Source of the DNA: Rhodothermales bacterium
GTDB taxonomy: Bacteria; Bacteroidota; Rhodothermia; Rhodothermales; UBA10348
Assembly: GCA_017643395.1 (NCBI GenBank)
Contig: JAEPNP010000006.1
Coordinates: forward strand, 1-64,000
Reading direction: 5' to 3'
DNA length: 64,000 nt
Shown: positions 35,379-44,969 of the stretch, one piece after another
Position numbering within the stretch: position 1 is the first letter of the stretch
How the letters are laid out: each line of letters begins with the position of its first letter
Notes under the pieces: model-generated
What the model saw: the letters and a program-made list of their open reading frames with translations, nothing else
Database searches by the model: none
Told to the model about the DNA's origin: nothing
Made by a program: the position numbers and the translations under genes

Positions 35379-35419
35379 CGCGCCGGGCCGAGCCGACGTC
35401 GGCCCATCGAACCAAGACC

Positions 35420-36568
35420 TTGGCCGGGATCTACATCCACGTGCCGTTCTGTGAGCGGCGCTGCACGTACTGCGACTTCTACTTCGTGACGACGGCGCGA
35501 TCGCATGCGCCGTTCGTGCGGGCCGTCACGGCGGAGATCGCCCACTATGGCGGCGAGTACGCCAGCCGCGAGCCCATCGAAACGATCTACTTCGGAGGGG
35601 GCACGCCGAGTCGGCTGAACGCCCAGGATGTGGAGGCCATTCTGCGCGCACTGAATGACGCCTTCGACACGTCCGCTGTGCGGGAAGTGACGTTCGAAAT
35701 GAACCCGGACGACGCAGGCCTGACCTACCTGCGTCAGCTCAAGGCATTGGGCATCAACAGGTTGAGCATCGGCATCCAGAGTTTTTTCGAGGCCGATCTG
35801 ACGTTCATGAACCGCAGCCATTCGGAGCTCCAGGCCCGGCAGGTGGTGGACACGGTTCGGGAGGCGGGCTTCGAGAACTTCTCCATCGACCTCATTTTCG
35901 GCGTGCCGGATCAGCCTGAAGAGTACTGGGCCGCCAACCTTGAGCGCGCGGTTACGATGGAGGTACCGCATATCTCTACCTACTCTCTCACCGTGGAAGA
36001 GGGCACGGTACTGGCCAACCAGGTGCGCCGCGGGATCGTACAGCCGCGTGAGGATGAGGACACGTCCGACCAGTACCTGTTTACGATGGAGTACCTGGAG
36101 TCCCGCGGCATGGAGCACTACGAGATCTCGAGCTTCGCCCGCCCGGGGTTCCGCTCGCAGCACAACGCGAGCTACTGGCGACACGCCAACTATCTGGGGT
36201 TCGGTCCATCGGCCCACTCGTTCTGGTGGAAGGGTCTGCCGGCACGACGCTGGGCCAACATCCGAAACCTGCGCGCGTACGAAGCTTTCGTCGACGGCGG
36301 CCAACTGCCGCTCGACTACCGTGAGGACCTCCTCCTGGATGACCTGGCGGATGAATACATCATGCTTGCCCTGCGCACACGCGAGGGCATTGATCTGGAA
36401 CTGCTCGAGCAGCGCTACGGCGTTGATCTGCTCGACGAGAACCTGGAAAACATCGCATGGCTGGAAGAGGCCGGACACATCGAACCGGTATCAGGACGGC
36501 GACTTCGCCTGACCCCTCAGGGACGCACGGTGTGCGATTCCGTGGTGCGGCGGCTTGCGCTCTCCTGA
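35420..36568 (+). CDS. hemW: Radical SAM haem chaperone, HemW
   Basis: 382 residues. The radical SAM motif is C-x3-C-x2-C at Cys11, Cys15 and Cys18 (PFCERRCTYCDFYF). The Phe after CD is where coproporphyrinogen dehydrogenases have a fourth Cys, so HemW is the better name. The family motifs YFGGGTPSRL and the C-terminal HemN domain (about 290-375) are present. It binds haem and passes it to acceptor proteins. The start is TTG at 35420. The following lipoprotein gene overlaps its end. Confidence 0.92.
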   Translation: MAGIYIHVPFCERRCTYCDFYFVTTARSHAPFVRAVTAEIAHYGGEYASREPIETIYFGGGTPSRLNAQDVEAILRALNDAFDTSAVREVTFEMNPDDAGLTYLRQLKALGINRLSIGIQSFFEADLTFMNRSHSELQARQVVDTVREAGFENFSIDLIFGVPDQPEEYWAANLERAVTMEVPHISTYSLTVEEGTVLANQVRRGIVQPREDEDTSDQYLFTMEYLESRGMEHYEISSFARPGFRSQHNASYWRHANYLGFGPSAHSFWWKGLPARRWANIRNLRAYEAFVDGGQLPLDYREDLLLDDLADEYIMLALRTREGIDLELLEQRYGVDLLDENLENIAWLEEAGHIEPVSGRRLRLTPQGRTVCDSVVRRLALS

Positions 36569-37017
36569 TGCTGCTGGGCCTCGCGGCCTGCGCCAACGAG
36601 CAGACCGAGAGCATTCCACAGGACATTGAGTTCCGGGGCGATGGGGTCCTGGACTTCCTCCGGCCCGACTCCACGGTCATCACGCGCATCGCCATCGAGA
36701 TCGCCGTCAGCGATTCGGCGCAGGCCCGTGGCATGATGGATCGCCGCAGCATGCCTGACCGGGGCGGCATGCTGTTCTACTACGACGAGACGGGCGAGCG
36801 CAGCTTCTGGATGCGCAACACGCCGCTGAGTCTGGATATCATTTTTGTGGGCGAGGACGACCGTATCGTCAACATCGCCAAGAGGGCCACCCCCTATTCC
36901 GAGGCCCGCATCAACTCGGACGGGCCGGTTCGTCACGTTCTGGAGGTGCGGGCCGGCTTTACAGACCGATACGGCATCGAACCCGGAACCCTGATCCGAT
37001 GGAGACGCTCCGAATGA
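36532..37017 (+). CDS. DUF192 lipoprotein, copy 1
   Basis: 161 residues from the GTG at 36532, which gives a lipoprotein signal MRFRGAAACALLMLLGLAAC (Cys20 lipidated). Any upstream start would add poor sequence. DUF192 features: ARGMMDRRSMPDRGGMLFYY, FWMRNTPLSLDIIFVGED, and a C-terminal DRYGIEPGTLIRW. The start lies inside the end of hemW (37-base overlap) and its stop overlaps the ATG of copy 2. Function of DUF192 is unknown. Confidence 0.85.
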   Translation: MRFRGAAACALLMLLGLAACANEQTESIPQDIEFRGDGVLDFLRPDSTVITRIAIEIAVSDSAQARGMMDRRSMPDRGGMLFYYDETGERSFWMRNTPLSLDIIFVGEDDRIVNIAKRATPYSEARINSDGPVRHVLEVRAGFTDRYGIEPGTLIRWRRSE

Positions 37018-37499
37018 CCCGCATCCTGCTCCTGGCGCTGATTCTGGCAGCCTGCGCATCGCCAGAATCTGCGCCCGAATCTGCTCCTGAACCCGCCACG
37101 GAAGCTGAAATCCCGTTCCGCAAGGACGGCGAACTGACCCTGATGCGGGGTGACGAGGACGTTGTCACGCTCGACATCGAGATCGCGGATACCGACTCGT
37201 CACGCAACCGTGGGCTCATGGAGCGCACCTCTCTCCCCGACCGCTCCGGCATGCTGTTCGTGTTCGACGAACCGGGCATGCAGGGCTTCTACATGGCGAA
37301 TACGCCCATGTCACTGGACTTCTTCTTTATCGGAGAGGACTCGGTGATCGTGAACACGGTCAAATACGCTCCCCCTCTCAGCCTTGAGACCATCGCCAGC
37401 ACCGGACCCGTGATCTGGGTGCTCGAGGTGCCCGCAGGATTTATCGACACCTGGGGACTTGTGGCCGGCGACCGGGTGCGCTGGAGCCGGACCGAGTAG
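37014..37499 (+). CDS. DUF192 lipoprotein, copy 2
   Basis: 161 residues from the ATG at 37014, with lipoprotein signal MTRILLLALILAAC (Cys14). The core again has RNRGLMERTSLPDRSGMLF, FYMANTPMSLDFFFIGEDS and a C-terminal DTWGLVAGDRVRW. The two copies align over their whole mature length, so a tandem duplication is likely. Both are coupled to hemW by overlaps. The end is 6 bases from the convergent SUF A-type carrier. Confidence 0.87.
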   Translation: MTRILLLALILAACASPESAPESAPEPATEAEIPFRKDGELTLMRGDEDVVTLDIEIADTDSSRNRGLMERTSLPDRSGMLFVFDEPGMQGFYMANTPMSLDFFFIGEDSVIVNTVKYAPPLSLETIASTGPVIWVLEVPAGFIDTWGLVAGDRVRWSRTE

Positions 37500-37505
37500 G
37501 ACGTC

Positions 37506-37838
37506 CTAGAGCCCGAACGACTCGCCGCAGGCGCATGTGCGCGAGGCCTGCGGGTTGTTGAAATGAAAGCCCTGGCCGTCCAGGCCGTCGGTGAAATCGA
37601 GCATGGTGCCCTCGAGGTACAGCGCGCTCTTGCGGTCTACCACCACGCGCAGTCCTTCCCCGTGAGAGACGTGGTCTGAGTCCTGCACCGTGGTGTCCCA
37701 GCCAAGCTCGTAACTGAGGCCGGAGCAACCACCAGGCACAACCGCAACGCGCAGCATGACCTGCTGCAGGTCGACGGACTCAGCAGCCGCTGTTCGACGG
37801 ATCTGGTCCGCTGCTCGATCACTGATTTCGATCGTCAT
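37506..37838 (-). CDS. A-type iron-sulfur carrier (SufA/IscA-like)
   Basis: 110 residues. Three conserved Cys: PGGCSGLSY, and TCACGESF at the C-terminus. It starts directly with the fold ([15 protein letters not shown]). It is encoded divergently from sufB, with 203 bases between the starts, so it probably shares the control region of the SUF operon and acts as its cluster carrier. Confidence 0.93.
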   Translation of the reverse strand: MTIEISDRAADQIRRTAAAESVDLQQVMLRVAVVPGGCSGLSYELGWDTTVQDSDHVSHGEGLRVVVDRKSALYLEGTMLDFTDGLDGQGFHFNNPQASRTCACGESFGL

Positions 37839-38008
37839 GCAATCTTCCCGTTCTTGGGTTGCCTTCTGGGACGGTAATCAACCATTCTCCCGCCCCGAGA
37901 GTTTCCGCCGCGGACCTCTGTGAACCTGCCGTAAAGGCGGCCTCTGCAAGGGCTTGCGCCTATCACTTGTTGGAACAAGCGACAGGTGCAAACGTGGCAC
38001 TATCCTTC

Positions 38009-38025
38009 TTTAGATTCAGTCTAAA
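38009..38025. promoter_or_regulatory. 17-bp palindrome upstream of sufB, probable operator
   Basis: TTTAGATTCAGTCTAAA is a perfect inverted repeat of 6-bp arms (TTTAGA/TCTAAA) with a 5-base spacer, ending 16 bases before the sufB start. It sits in the divergent control region of the SUF locus, where an Fe-S or iron sensor (Rrf2/IscR, DtxR or Fur type) would act. No such regulator gene lies in the window. The site is AT-rich compared with its surroundings, so it could also overlap the promoter. Confidence 0.6.
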
Positions 38026-38041
38026 CACCACCCCACCGCGC

Positions 38042-39502
38042 ATGAGCACGACGGGCACAGAGTACCTCCACGAAGTCGCTGACAGTGACTACGAGTGGGG
38101 CTTCGTCACGGAGATCGAGTCGGATACTGTACCGAAAGGACTTTCGGAGGACGTCATCCGGCTAATTTCTTCCAAGAAGGAGGAGCCGCAGTGGCTGCTT
38201 GACTGGCGTCTGCGCGCCTTCCGGTACTTTGAGAAGCTGCTGGCCGAGAAGGGCATGCCGCGCTGGGCTCACCTGGACTTCCCGGAAGTGGACTTCCAGG
38301 ACATCAGCTACTACTCGGCTCCCAACAGCAAGCCGAAGTACGAGAGCCTCGACGAAGTCGATCCCAAGCTGCTGGAAACGTTCGAGCGTCTTGGCATTCC
38401 GATCCAGGAGCAGAAAATGCTCGCGGGTGTGGCGGTCGATGTGGTCATGGACTCGGTTTCGGTCGCGACCACATTCAAGGACGAGTTGGCCAAGCAGGGC
38501 GTGGTGTTCTGCTCATTCAGCGAGGCGGTCGAAAAGCATCCGGACCTGGTCAAGAAATACATGGGTTCGGTGGTCCCTCACACGGACAACCTTTTCGCGG
38601 CCCTGAACTCCGCCGTGTTCACCGACGGTTCCTTTGCGTACATCCCCAAGGGGGTACGCTGCCCCATGGAGCTGTCCACCTACTTCCGCATCAATGAGGC
38701 GGGTACCGGCCAGTTCGAGCGCACGCTGATTGTGGCCGAGGACGATTCCTACGTCTCCTACCTGGAGGGCTGCACGGCTCCGCGCCGTGACGAGAATCAG
38801 CTGCACGCGGCGGTTGTGGAGATCGTGGCCAAGAAGGGCGCTGAGGTCAAGTACTCAACCGTGCAGAACTGGTATCCCGGAGACGCGGAGGGCAAGGGCG
38901 GCGTCTTCAACTTTGTCACCAAGCGCGGCATCTGCGAGGGAGACGACTCCAAGATCTCCTGGACCCAGCTGGAAACCGGCAGCGCCATCACCTGGAAGTA
39001 TCCGAGTGTCATCCTGAAGGGTGATCGCTCGGTTGGCGAGTTCTACTCGGTGGCGTTCACCAAGGGTCGCCAGCAGGCTGACACCGGCACGAAGATGATC
39101 CACCTGGGCAAGAACACGTCCAGCACGATCATTTCGAAGGGCATCTCCGCCGGGTTCAGCCAGAACAGCTATCGCGGTCTGGTCAAGATCGCCCCGAAGG
39201 CGGCTGGCGCACGCAACTTTTCGCAGTGCGATTCCATGCTGCTCGGAGATCGCTGCGGCGCACACACGTTCCCCTACCTGGAGATCGCCCATCCGGGAGC
39301 GAAAGTGGAGCACGAAGCGACCACCTCGAAGGTGGGGGAAGACCAGATTTTCTACTGCAACCAGCGCGGCATTTCCGAGCAGGACGCGATCAAACTGATC
39401 GTCAACGGTTTCTGCAAGGAGATCCTGGCCAAACTCCCGATGGAGTTTGCCGTGGAGGCGCAGAAGCTGCTCGCCATCGAACTGGAAGGAAGCGTCGGCT
39501 AG
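38042..39502 (+). CDS. sufB: Fe-S cluster assembly protein SufB
   Basis: 486 residues, the usual length, from the ATG at 38042 (the frame is open upstream but crosses the operator). Known SufB segments are present: [34 protein letters not shown] and [11 protein letters not shown]. SufB is the scaffold on which SufBC2D builds Fe-S clusters. First gene of sufBCDSE-T; sufC follows after 38 bases. Confidence 0.97.
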   Translation: MSTTGTEYLHEVADSDYEWGFVTEIESDTVPKGLSEDVIRLISSKKEEPQWLLDWRLRAFRYFEKLLAEKGMPRWAHLDFPEVDFQDISYYSAPNSKPKYESLDEVDPKLLETFERLGIPIQEQKMLAGVAVDVVMDSVSVATTFKDELAKQGVVFCSFSEAVEKHPDLVKKYMGSVVPHTDNLFAALNSAVFTDGSFAYIPKGVRCPMELSTYFRINEAGTGQFERTLIVAEDDSYVSYLEGCTAPRRDENQLHAAVVEIVAKKGAEVKYSTVQNWYPGDAEGKGGVFNFVTKRGICEGDDSKISWTQLETGSAITWKYPSVILKGDRSVGEFYSVAFTKGRQQADTGTKMIHLGKNTSSTIISKGISAGFSQNSYRGLVKIAPKAAGARNFSQCDSMLLGDRCGAHTFPYLEIAHPGAKVEHEATTSKVGEDQIFYCNQRGISEQDAIKLIVNGFCKEILAKLPMEFAVEAQKLLAIELEGSVG

Positions 39503-39540
39503 GACCGGCCACCCACAACGACTGATAACGACTCCCTGAT

Positions 39541-40302
39541 ATGCTCGACATCAAGAATCTTCACGCCGAGATTGAAGAGGACGGCACGGAGATCCTCAAA
39601 GGAATCGACCTGAACGTCGGATCCGGCGAAGTGCACGCCATCATGGGGCCCAATGGCTCCGGAAAAAGCACGCTGGCCTCCGTACTGGCCGGCCGTGACG
39701 GCTACGAAGTCACCGAAGGTTCGGTGGACTTCGACGGCGAGGACCTGCTGGACATGGACCCGGATGAACGCGCCCGCGAAGGGGTGTTTCTGGCCTTCCA
39801 GTACCCGGTTGAACTTCCGGGCGTCAACATGTCGACTTTCCTTCGCCACGCGGTCAACTCCGTTCGTGAGCACCGCGGTGAAGACGAGTTGAGTGCGGTC
39901 GACTTCCTGAAGCTGATGAAGGAGAAGGCTGCCCTGGTGAATCTGGATCCCAGCCTGAAGCAACGCGCAGTCAACGAAGGTTTCTCCGGCGGCGAAAAGA
40001 AGCGGAACGAGATTTTCCAGCTTGCCATGCTTGAGCCCAAGCTCGCCGTGCTGGACGAGACCGATTCAGGCCTCGATATCGACGCGCTCCGCATTGTGGC
40101 AGACGGCGTGAACCGTCTTCGCAATCAGAATCGCTCGTTCGTGGTCATTACCCACTACCAGCGTCTTCTGGAGTACATCGTACCGGACTATGTACATGTG
40201 CTCATGGACGGAAAGATCGTCAAGTCCGGGGGCCGCGAGTTGGCGCTCAAGCTCGAAGAGCAGGGCTACGACTGGATCAAAGACGAAGCAGTGCCCGCCT
40301 GA
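39541..40302 (+). CDS. sufC: Fe-S cluster assembly ATPase SufC
   Basis: 253 residues. Walker A GPNGSGKST with Lys42, signature SGGEKKR, Walker B LAVLDETDSGLDIDAL and the switch His in VVITHYQRLL. A soluble ABC-type ATPase of the SufBC2D complex. The stop overlaps the ATG of sufD by one base. Confidence 0.97.
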   Translation: MLDIKNLHAEIEEDGTEILKGIDLNVGSGEVHAIMGPNGSGKSTLASVLAGRDGYEVTEGSVDFDGEDLLDMDPDERAREGVFLAFQYPVELPGVNMSTFLRHAVNSVREHRGEDELSAVDFLKLMKEKAALVNLDPSLKQRAVNEGFSGGEKKRNEIFQLAMLEPKLAVLDETDSGLDIDALRIVADGVNRLRNQNRSFVVITHYQRLLEYIVPDYVHVLMDGKIVKSGGRELALKLEEQGYDWIKDEAVPA

Positions 40303-41615
40303 TGGCTGACAACACATCCATAGAAGCCCGCCTCGTTGAGGTCTGGGAAGAGCGTTCCGGCGTGACCATGAACGGCCGCCTGCAGGACGGTCGCTCGAAG
40401 GCCATCGAACGGTTCCGCACCCAGGGTATTCCGGCTGCGCGCAGCGAGGCCTGGAAGTACACACCCATTCGCAAGGTGCTGGAGTCGCTGCCGCCGCTCG
40501 AAGTCGGCGCAGGCAGTTCCGCCGACGCGGTGACGGCCGATGCGGTCCGTGCCCTGGATATCTCCGGGCTGGACGGGTTTCGTGCCGTGCTGGTGGACGG
40601 CCGCTTTCGCGCCGACCTGAGCGACCTGGACGGTCTGCCCCGTGGCGTTCGCGTGCTCGACCTTGGAGAAAGTGCGTCTGACCCGGTTGTGCTGGAGCAC
40701 CTGGACCAGTCAGGCACCGCCAGCCGGGATGCCTTCACCGAGCTCAATTCCGCCTTCGTGCAGGACGGTCTCTTTGTGCACCTGGCCAAGGGCGTGGTCA
40801 TGGAGCGGCCGCTGGTGATTCTTCAGGTTATATCCGGAGCCAAGCCGTCCCTGGTACAGCCTCGTGTGTTGGGCGTGTTCGAGCGCGGCAGCCAGGCCCG
40901 CCTGGTTGAGGTGTGTCGGGGTCTGGGCTCGGAGCGGGTCCTGATCAACGCCGTGTCCGAGTACTTCACGGCAACGGACGCGCTCATCGATCACGTGCGC
41001 CTCATTGACGAGCCGGCAGAGACCGTGCACGTAAACAGCCTGCGCAGCTACCAGGAGGAGAAGTCCAATTTCTCCACCAACGTCATCACGCTGTCCGAGG
41101 GCCTTGTACGCAATCAGGCGTATTTCCTGCCTGACGGGGAATACTGCGAAACGCACCTGTCGGGCTTCTATCTCGCACAGAACGGGGCTCACGTCGATAA
41201 CCACACGCTGGTTGACCACGCGAAGCCCGAGTGTTACTCGAACGAGCTGTTCAAGGGCATTCTGGCCTCGAATTCCGTTGGTGTATTCAACGGCAAGGTT
41301 CTGGTCCGGCAGGACGCGCAGAAGACGAACGCGTACCAGTCGAACAAGAGTGTTCTGCTGGACGAGTCGGCTCGCACCTACTCGAAGCCCGAGCTGGAGA
41401 TCTACGCCGACGACGTCAAGTGCTCCCACGGCGCCACGACCGGCGAGCTGGATCAGGACGCCATGTTTTACCTGCGCACCAGGGGTATCCGTCCGGAGCA
41501 GGCCAGGTTGATTCTCCTCGAGGCGTTCGCGTCCGATGTGCTGGATCGCATCGCACTGGACCCTGTCAGGGAGCACATCGACCAGCTGGTTCGCACCCGA
41601 CTCTCCAGAAACTGA
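40302..41615 (+). CDS. sufD: Fe-S cluster assembly protein SufD
   Basis: 437 residues, paralogous to SufB in its C-terminal beta-helix (NSVGVFNGKVLVRQDAQKT, EIYADDVKCSHGAT). N-terminal helical part about 1-120. It partners with SufB. It overlaps sufC by one base, and sufS follows after 8 bases. Confidence 0.96.
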   Translation: MADNTSIEARLVEVWEERSGVTMNGRLQDGRSKAIERFRTQGIPAARSEAWKYTPIRKVLESLPPLEVGAGSSADAVTADAVRALDISGLDGFRAVLVDGRFRADLSDLDGLPRGVRVLDLGESASDPVVLEHLDQSGTASRDAFTELNSAFVQDGLFVHLAKGVVMERPLVILQVISGAKPSLVQPRVLGVFERGSQARLVEVCRGLGSERVLINAVSEYFTATDALIDHVRLIDEPAETVHVNSLRSYQEEKSNFSTNVITLSEGLVRNQAYFLPDGEYCETHLSGFYLAQNGAHVDNHTLVDHAKPECYSNELFKGILASNSVGVFNGKVLVRQDAQKTNAYQSNKSVLLDESARTYSKPELEIYADDVKCSHGATTGELDQDAMFYLRTRGIRPEQARLILLEAFASDVLDRIALDPVREHIDQLVRTRLSRN

Positions 41616-41623
41616 ACGCGCCC

Positions 41624-42874
41624 ATGCAGCCGGCACCGCCCCGCATAGCGACCAGATCGTTTGACGTGGCCGAGGTGCGCGCGGACTTCCCGGTGCTGTC
41701 CCGGCGCATTCACGGGCACCCGCTCGTGTATCTGGACAACGCAGCGACCACGCAGAAGCCGCTTACCGTGCTGGATCGGCTGGATGCGTACTACCGCAGC
41801 GAAAATGCGAACGTGCACCGTGGGGTGCACACGCTATCGCAGGAAGCCACCGACGCCTACGAATCGGTCCGCGGCGTCATGCAGCGGTTCCTCGGGGCCG
41901 CAAGCCCGAACGAGATCGTCTTCACCAAGGGCACGACCGACTCGGTGAATGTGGTAGCCGGTTCCATGGCCCGTGGTCACCTGCGCCGGGGCGATGAGAT
42001 TCTGCTGACCGGCATGGAGCACCACTCCAACATTGTGCCCTGGCAACTGGCCGCGGAGGCCACGGGCGCAGTGATCAAGGTGGTACCGGTGGATGACCGG
42101 GGGCAAATGGACATGGGGGCGTTTCAGGCGCTCTTGACCCCACGAACGGCCGTCGTCGCCGTGGTGCACGTCTCCAACAGCCTTGGTACCATCAATCCGG
42201 TGGAGCAGATCATCTCCGACGCCCACAGCATGGGCGCCGTGGTGCTTGTGGACGGGGCGCAGGCGGTGGCGCACGGCCCTGTCGATGTGCGCGCCCTGGA
42301 CGCCGACTTCTACTGCATGTCCGCGCACAAGGTGTTTGGTCCGACCGGGACCGGGGTCCTGTACGGAAAAGCCGAGTGGCTGGACCGGTTGCCCCCCTAC
42401 CAGGGTGGCGGAGACATGATCTCGGCGGTGTCCTTCGAGCAGACCACGTACAACGAGGTCCCACACAAATTTGAGGCGGGCACGCCCAACATTGCCGGCG
42501 TAATCGGCATGGGCGCCGCCATTGAATACCTGCGGCAGTTCGACATCGACGAGATCCAGGAGCACGAGGACCAGTTGGTCACGGCCACAATGGCAGGCCT
42601 TGAGGACCTCGGTGGAGTGCGCCTGATAGGCACGGCCGCCCGCAAGACGGCGGTGGTCTCCTTCCTGCTGGAAGGACTGCACCCGTACGATGTCGCCACC
42701 GTGATGGACCGATACGGCGTTGCCGTCCGGAGCGGCCATCATTGTACCCAGCCGCTGATGGACCATTACGGCGTTCCGGGCACCTTGCGGGCAAGCTTTG
42801 CGCTCTACAATACCCTCGATGAAGTCGAGCGCCTCCTGGCATCTGTCGAAAAAGCCCGTGCATTCCTGTCGTGA
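41624..42874 (+). CDS. sufS: Cysteine desulfurase SufS
   Basis: 416 residues from the ATG at 41624. PLP-binding Lys236 is in SAHKVFGPTGTG, and the persulfide Cys374 in RSGHHCTQPLM, in the short-loop context of type II desulfurases, which need a SufE partner. Other fixed motifs: YLDNAATTQKP and TGMEHHSNIVPWQ. It takes sulfur from cysteine for cluster assembly. It overlaps the next gene (sufE) by 4 bases. Confidence 0.96.
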   Translation: MQPAPPRIATRSFDVAEVRADFPVLSRRIHGHPLVYLDNAATTQKPLTVLDRLDAYYRSENANVHRGVHTLSQEATDAYESVRGVMQRFLGAASPNEIVFTKGTTDSVNVVAGSMARGHLRRGDEILLTGMEHHSNIVPWQLAAEATGAVIKVVPVDDRGQMDMGAFQALLTPRTAVVAVVHVSNSLGTINPVEQIISDAHSMGAVVLVDGAQAVAHGPVDVRALDADFYCMSAHKVFGPTGTGVLYGKAEWLDRLPPYQGGGDMISAVSFEQTTYNEVPHKFEAGTPNIAGVIGMGAAIEYLRQFDIDEIQEHEDQLVTATMAGLEDLGGVRLIGTAARKTAVVSFLLEGLHPYDVATVMDRYGVAVRSGHHCTQPLMDHYGVPGTLRASFALYNTLDEVERLLASVEKARAFLS

Positions 42875-43296
42875 CGGCCATCGGCACCATCGACGAGCGT
42901 GCTGACGAGGTGGTCGAGGAGTTTGAGCTCTTTGACGACTGGATGGGCCGCTACGAGCATCTGATCGAGCTGGGCAAGGGGCTGCCGGCCCTGGACGAAG
43001 CCTATCGCACGGAAGGACATCGGGTGCGTGGCTGCCAGAGTCAGGTATGGCTTGCGGCAGAACGCACGGATCGCGGGACCATCCACTACCAGGCGGACAG
43101 CGATGCGCTCATCACCAAGGGCCTTGTGGCACTGCTCCTTCGGGTGTTGGACGAGCAGCCACCGGCAGACGTAGCTGATGCCAGCATGGAATTTCTGGAC
43201 CGCATCGGCATGAAAGAGCATCTGTCACCCACTCGCAAGAACGGGCTGGATGCGATGATAAAACGGATGAAGGCGTACGCGGAGGCGGCACGATGA
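42871..43296 (+). CDS. sufE: Sulfur acceptor SufE
   Basis: 141 residues, GTG start inside the last codon of sufS. The acceptor Cys55 is in RVRGCQSQVWL. SufE receives the persulfide from SufS and hands it to SufB. The C-terminal region FLDRIGMKEHLSPTRKNGL is typical. It overlaps the sufT-like gene by 4 bases. Confidence 0.94.
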   Translation: MTAIGTIDERADEVVEEFELFDDWMGRYEHLIELGKGLPALDEAYRTEGHRVRGCQSQVWLAAERTDRGTIHYQADSDALITKGLVALLLRVLDEQPPADVADASMEFLDRIGMKEHLSPTRKNGLDAMIKRMKAYAEAAR

Positions 43297-43742
43297 GCGA
43301 GGAGATCAAGCCCGGAGAAGACGTGGAGCAGAGCACCGAAGCTGTCGCCGAGGAGGTGCCTCCTGTATCCGATGTCTCCACGGAGGAGGCCACTGCAGCC
43401 GCCTCAGAGACACCCACGGCCGGTTCAGACCTGTCTGACGAGGAGCTGGAGACGAACATCGTCGAGATGATCAAGACGGTCTACGACCCGGAAATCCCGG
43501 TCAATGTCTACGACCTGGGCCTCATCTATGCCATCCGGATCAACCCGGACCGCACGGTGAACATCCGGATGACCCTCACGGCGCCGAATTGCCCGGCCGC
43601 CGGATTCCTTCCCGGTCAGGTGGAACAGCGGGTGCGCACGATGGATGAAGTCACCGATGCCGAGGTGGAACTGACCTTCGATCCCCCCTATCACCCGGAC
43701 ATGATGTCCGAAGAAGCCAAGCTCGAGCTCGGCTTCCTGTAG
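43293..43742 (+). CDS. sufT: SufT/MIP18 family (DUF59) protein with acidic N-terminal extension
   Basis: 149 residues. The DUF59/MIP18 domain covers about 52-149: VYDPEIPVNVYDLGLIYAI, LTAPNCPAAGFLPGQV and the ending SEEAKLELGFL. Cys in PNCPA is conserved in the family. It helps mature Fe-S proteins, and its place after sufE in the SUF operon fits. The first ~50 residues are an added stretch rich in Glu, Ala, Thr and Ser, without counterpart in short relatives; probably disordered. Convergent with the TPM gene. Confidence 0.9.
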   Translation: MSEEIKPGEDVEQSTEAVAEEVPPVSDVSTEEATAAASETPTAGSDLSDEELETNIVEMIKTVYDPEIPVNVYDLGLIYAIRINPDRTVNIRMTLTAPNCPAAGFLPGQVEQRVRTMDEVTDAEVELTFDPPYHPDMMSEEAKLELGFL

Positions 43743-43747
43743 GCCTC

Positions 43748-44404
43748 TCAGTCTGGGTCGATGCGCAGCCCGTCGGGCAACTCGTTCGTGTCGTCCGGCT
43801 TGATCTCCACGCCCTGCCTCGTCAGCAGATCGCCGCACAGTCGAATTCCGTCCACGATGCCCTGAGCGGCCTCCCCGCGCACGATGCCCTGCCGGATGGT
43901 ATCAATGACGTCGCCCCAATCGTCCGGAGAGACGCGGGCGTTGATCCCGGCATCCCCCATCACCTCAATGCGACGCTCGAAGAGGGATACAAACAGCAGA
44001 ATGCCCGTGCGGTCGCGCGTGTCGAAGACCTCTTCGTCCAGAAACGCCTCACGTGCCCGCCGATGCACGGCGACGGCCATGCGCTGTTCTCCCGCCAACT
44101 GGCGTCGAAGCCCCGGGATGGCGTAGGCGCTGAGCCAGGCCAGGCCGCCGAACAGCAAACCGGCCGCGGCCACCGAAACCGGACTGGCGGTCCAGGCTCC
44201 TTCCCACCCGTCAGCAAGCTGACCGGCAACGAGCACGATGCCGACGCCCAGTAGCGCGCCGATCATGGCGGTACGCAGCAGCACGTCGGGATAGGCATCG
44301 CTGCGTGCGGCCACGAACGGAACGATCTCTCCCGAGGTACTTCCTTCGGCCGCATGAACCGCCTGTTGGATGCGGTCCAGGTCCTCCTTGCTGAAAGATA
44401 TCAT
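43748..44404 (-). CDS. TPM-domain membrane protein
   Basis: 218 residues. An N-terminal part of a TPM domain (SKEDLDRIQQAVHAAEGSTSGEIVPFVA) is split by two helices at about 45-62 and 75-95, then continues with RTGILLFVSLFERRIEVMGD and WGDVIDTIRQGI. This matches the proteins annotated as TPM domain / YgcG-related. The C-terminal ~30 residues are acidic and soluble. Function unknown; some TPM proteins are acid phosphatases or photosystem assembly factors. Confidence 0.82.
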   Translation of the reverse strand: MISFSKEDLDRIQQAVHAAEGSTSGEIVPFVAARSDAYPDVLLRTAMIGALLGVGIVLVAGQLADGWEGAWTASPVSVAAAGLLFGGLAWLSAYAIPGLRRQLAGEQRMAVAVHRRAREAFLDEEVFDTRDRTGILLFVSLFERRIEVMGDAGINARVSPDDWGDVIDTIRQGIVRGEAAQGIVDGIRLCGDLLTRQGVEIKPDDTNELPDGLRIDPD

Positions 44405-44441
44405 GTCCGGTCAGGGGGTGTGCCGGCATGATACGGGAGGC

Positions 44442-44876
44442 TCACCGGCCGAACACCAAGCGGTTGCCCGCCTCCGTCGTCATTTCAAGTTGCACGCCGT
44501 CCACCTCCAGATCGCTCACCTCCGGCAGGTGTTCCAGAAACAGGCTGCGGAGGTCGTCATCCTGGCACCCGAAGGTGCTGGTCCTGAAGCGGTTGATGCG
44601 AATCTCCTGGTCGGCCAGGTCATATCCCGCGGTAAATGATGCACAGCCTGCGGTACCGGTCAACTCGTTCTCGGAGGCAAAGCTCAGCGCATAGTCCTGC
44701 TGCTGTACGCGATGCGAGTGGCCGTGTATCCAGATGATCTCCAGATACCAGCTGGACCCGTGCAGTTCGGAGTAGTAGTCGTCGTCTTCTTCAACAACGA
44801 TGATGCAGCCGGCAGCGGCAACGGCCAGGACAACGGCGGTCAAAAGATGCACAAACGGGGTCCTCATGGCGCTCAT
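44442..44876 (-). CDS. META-domain lipoprotein
   Basis: 144 residues from the ATG at 44876; an ATG 9 bases further on is equally likely. Lipoprotein signal ending VAAAGC, then an acidic stretch EEDDDYY. The mature part resembles the META/HslJ domain: LHGSSWYLE, ENELTGTAGCASFTAGY and FLEHLPEVSDLEVDG. Outer-membrane lipoprotein of unknown role. Confidence 0.75.
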   Translation of the reverse strand: MSAMRTPFVHLLTAVVLAVAAAGCIIVVEEDDDYYSELHGSSWYLEIIWIHGHSHRVQQQDYALSFASENELTGTAGCASFTAGYDLADQEIRINRFRTSTFGCQDDDLRSLFLEHLPEVSDLEVDGVQLEMTTEAGNRLVFGR

Positions 44877-44969
44877 GTCGGATCAGGTTTGGGGTTCGTA
44901 CACCCAATGCCGCGCCCAAGACGCCGAGGGTAACAGGGGGCAGGCGGTGATGCCTGGTCAGGGCGGCGT

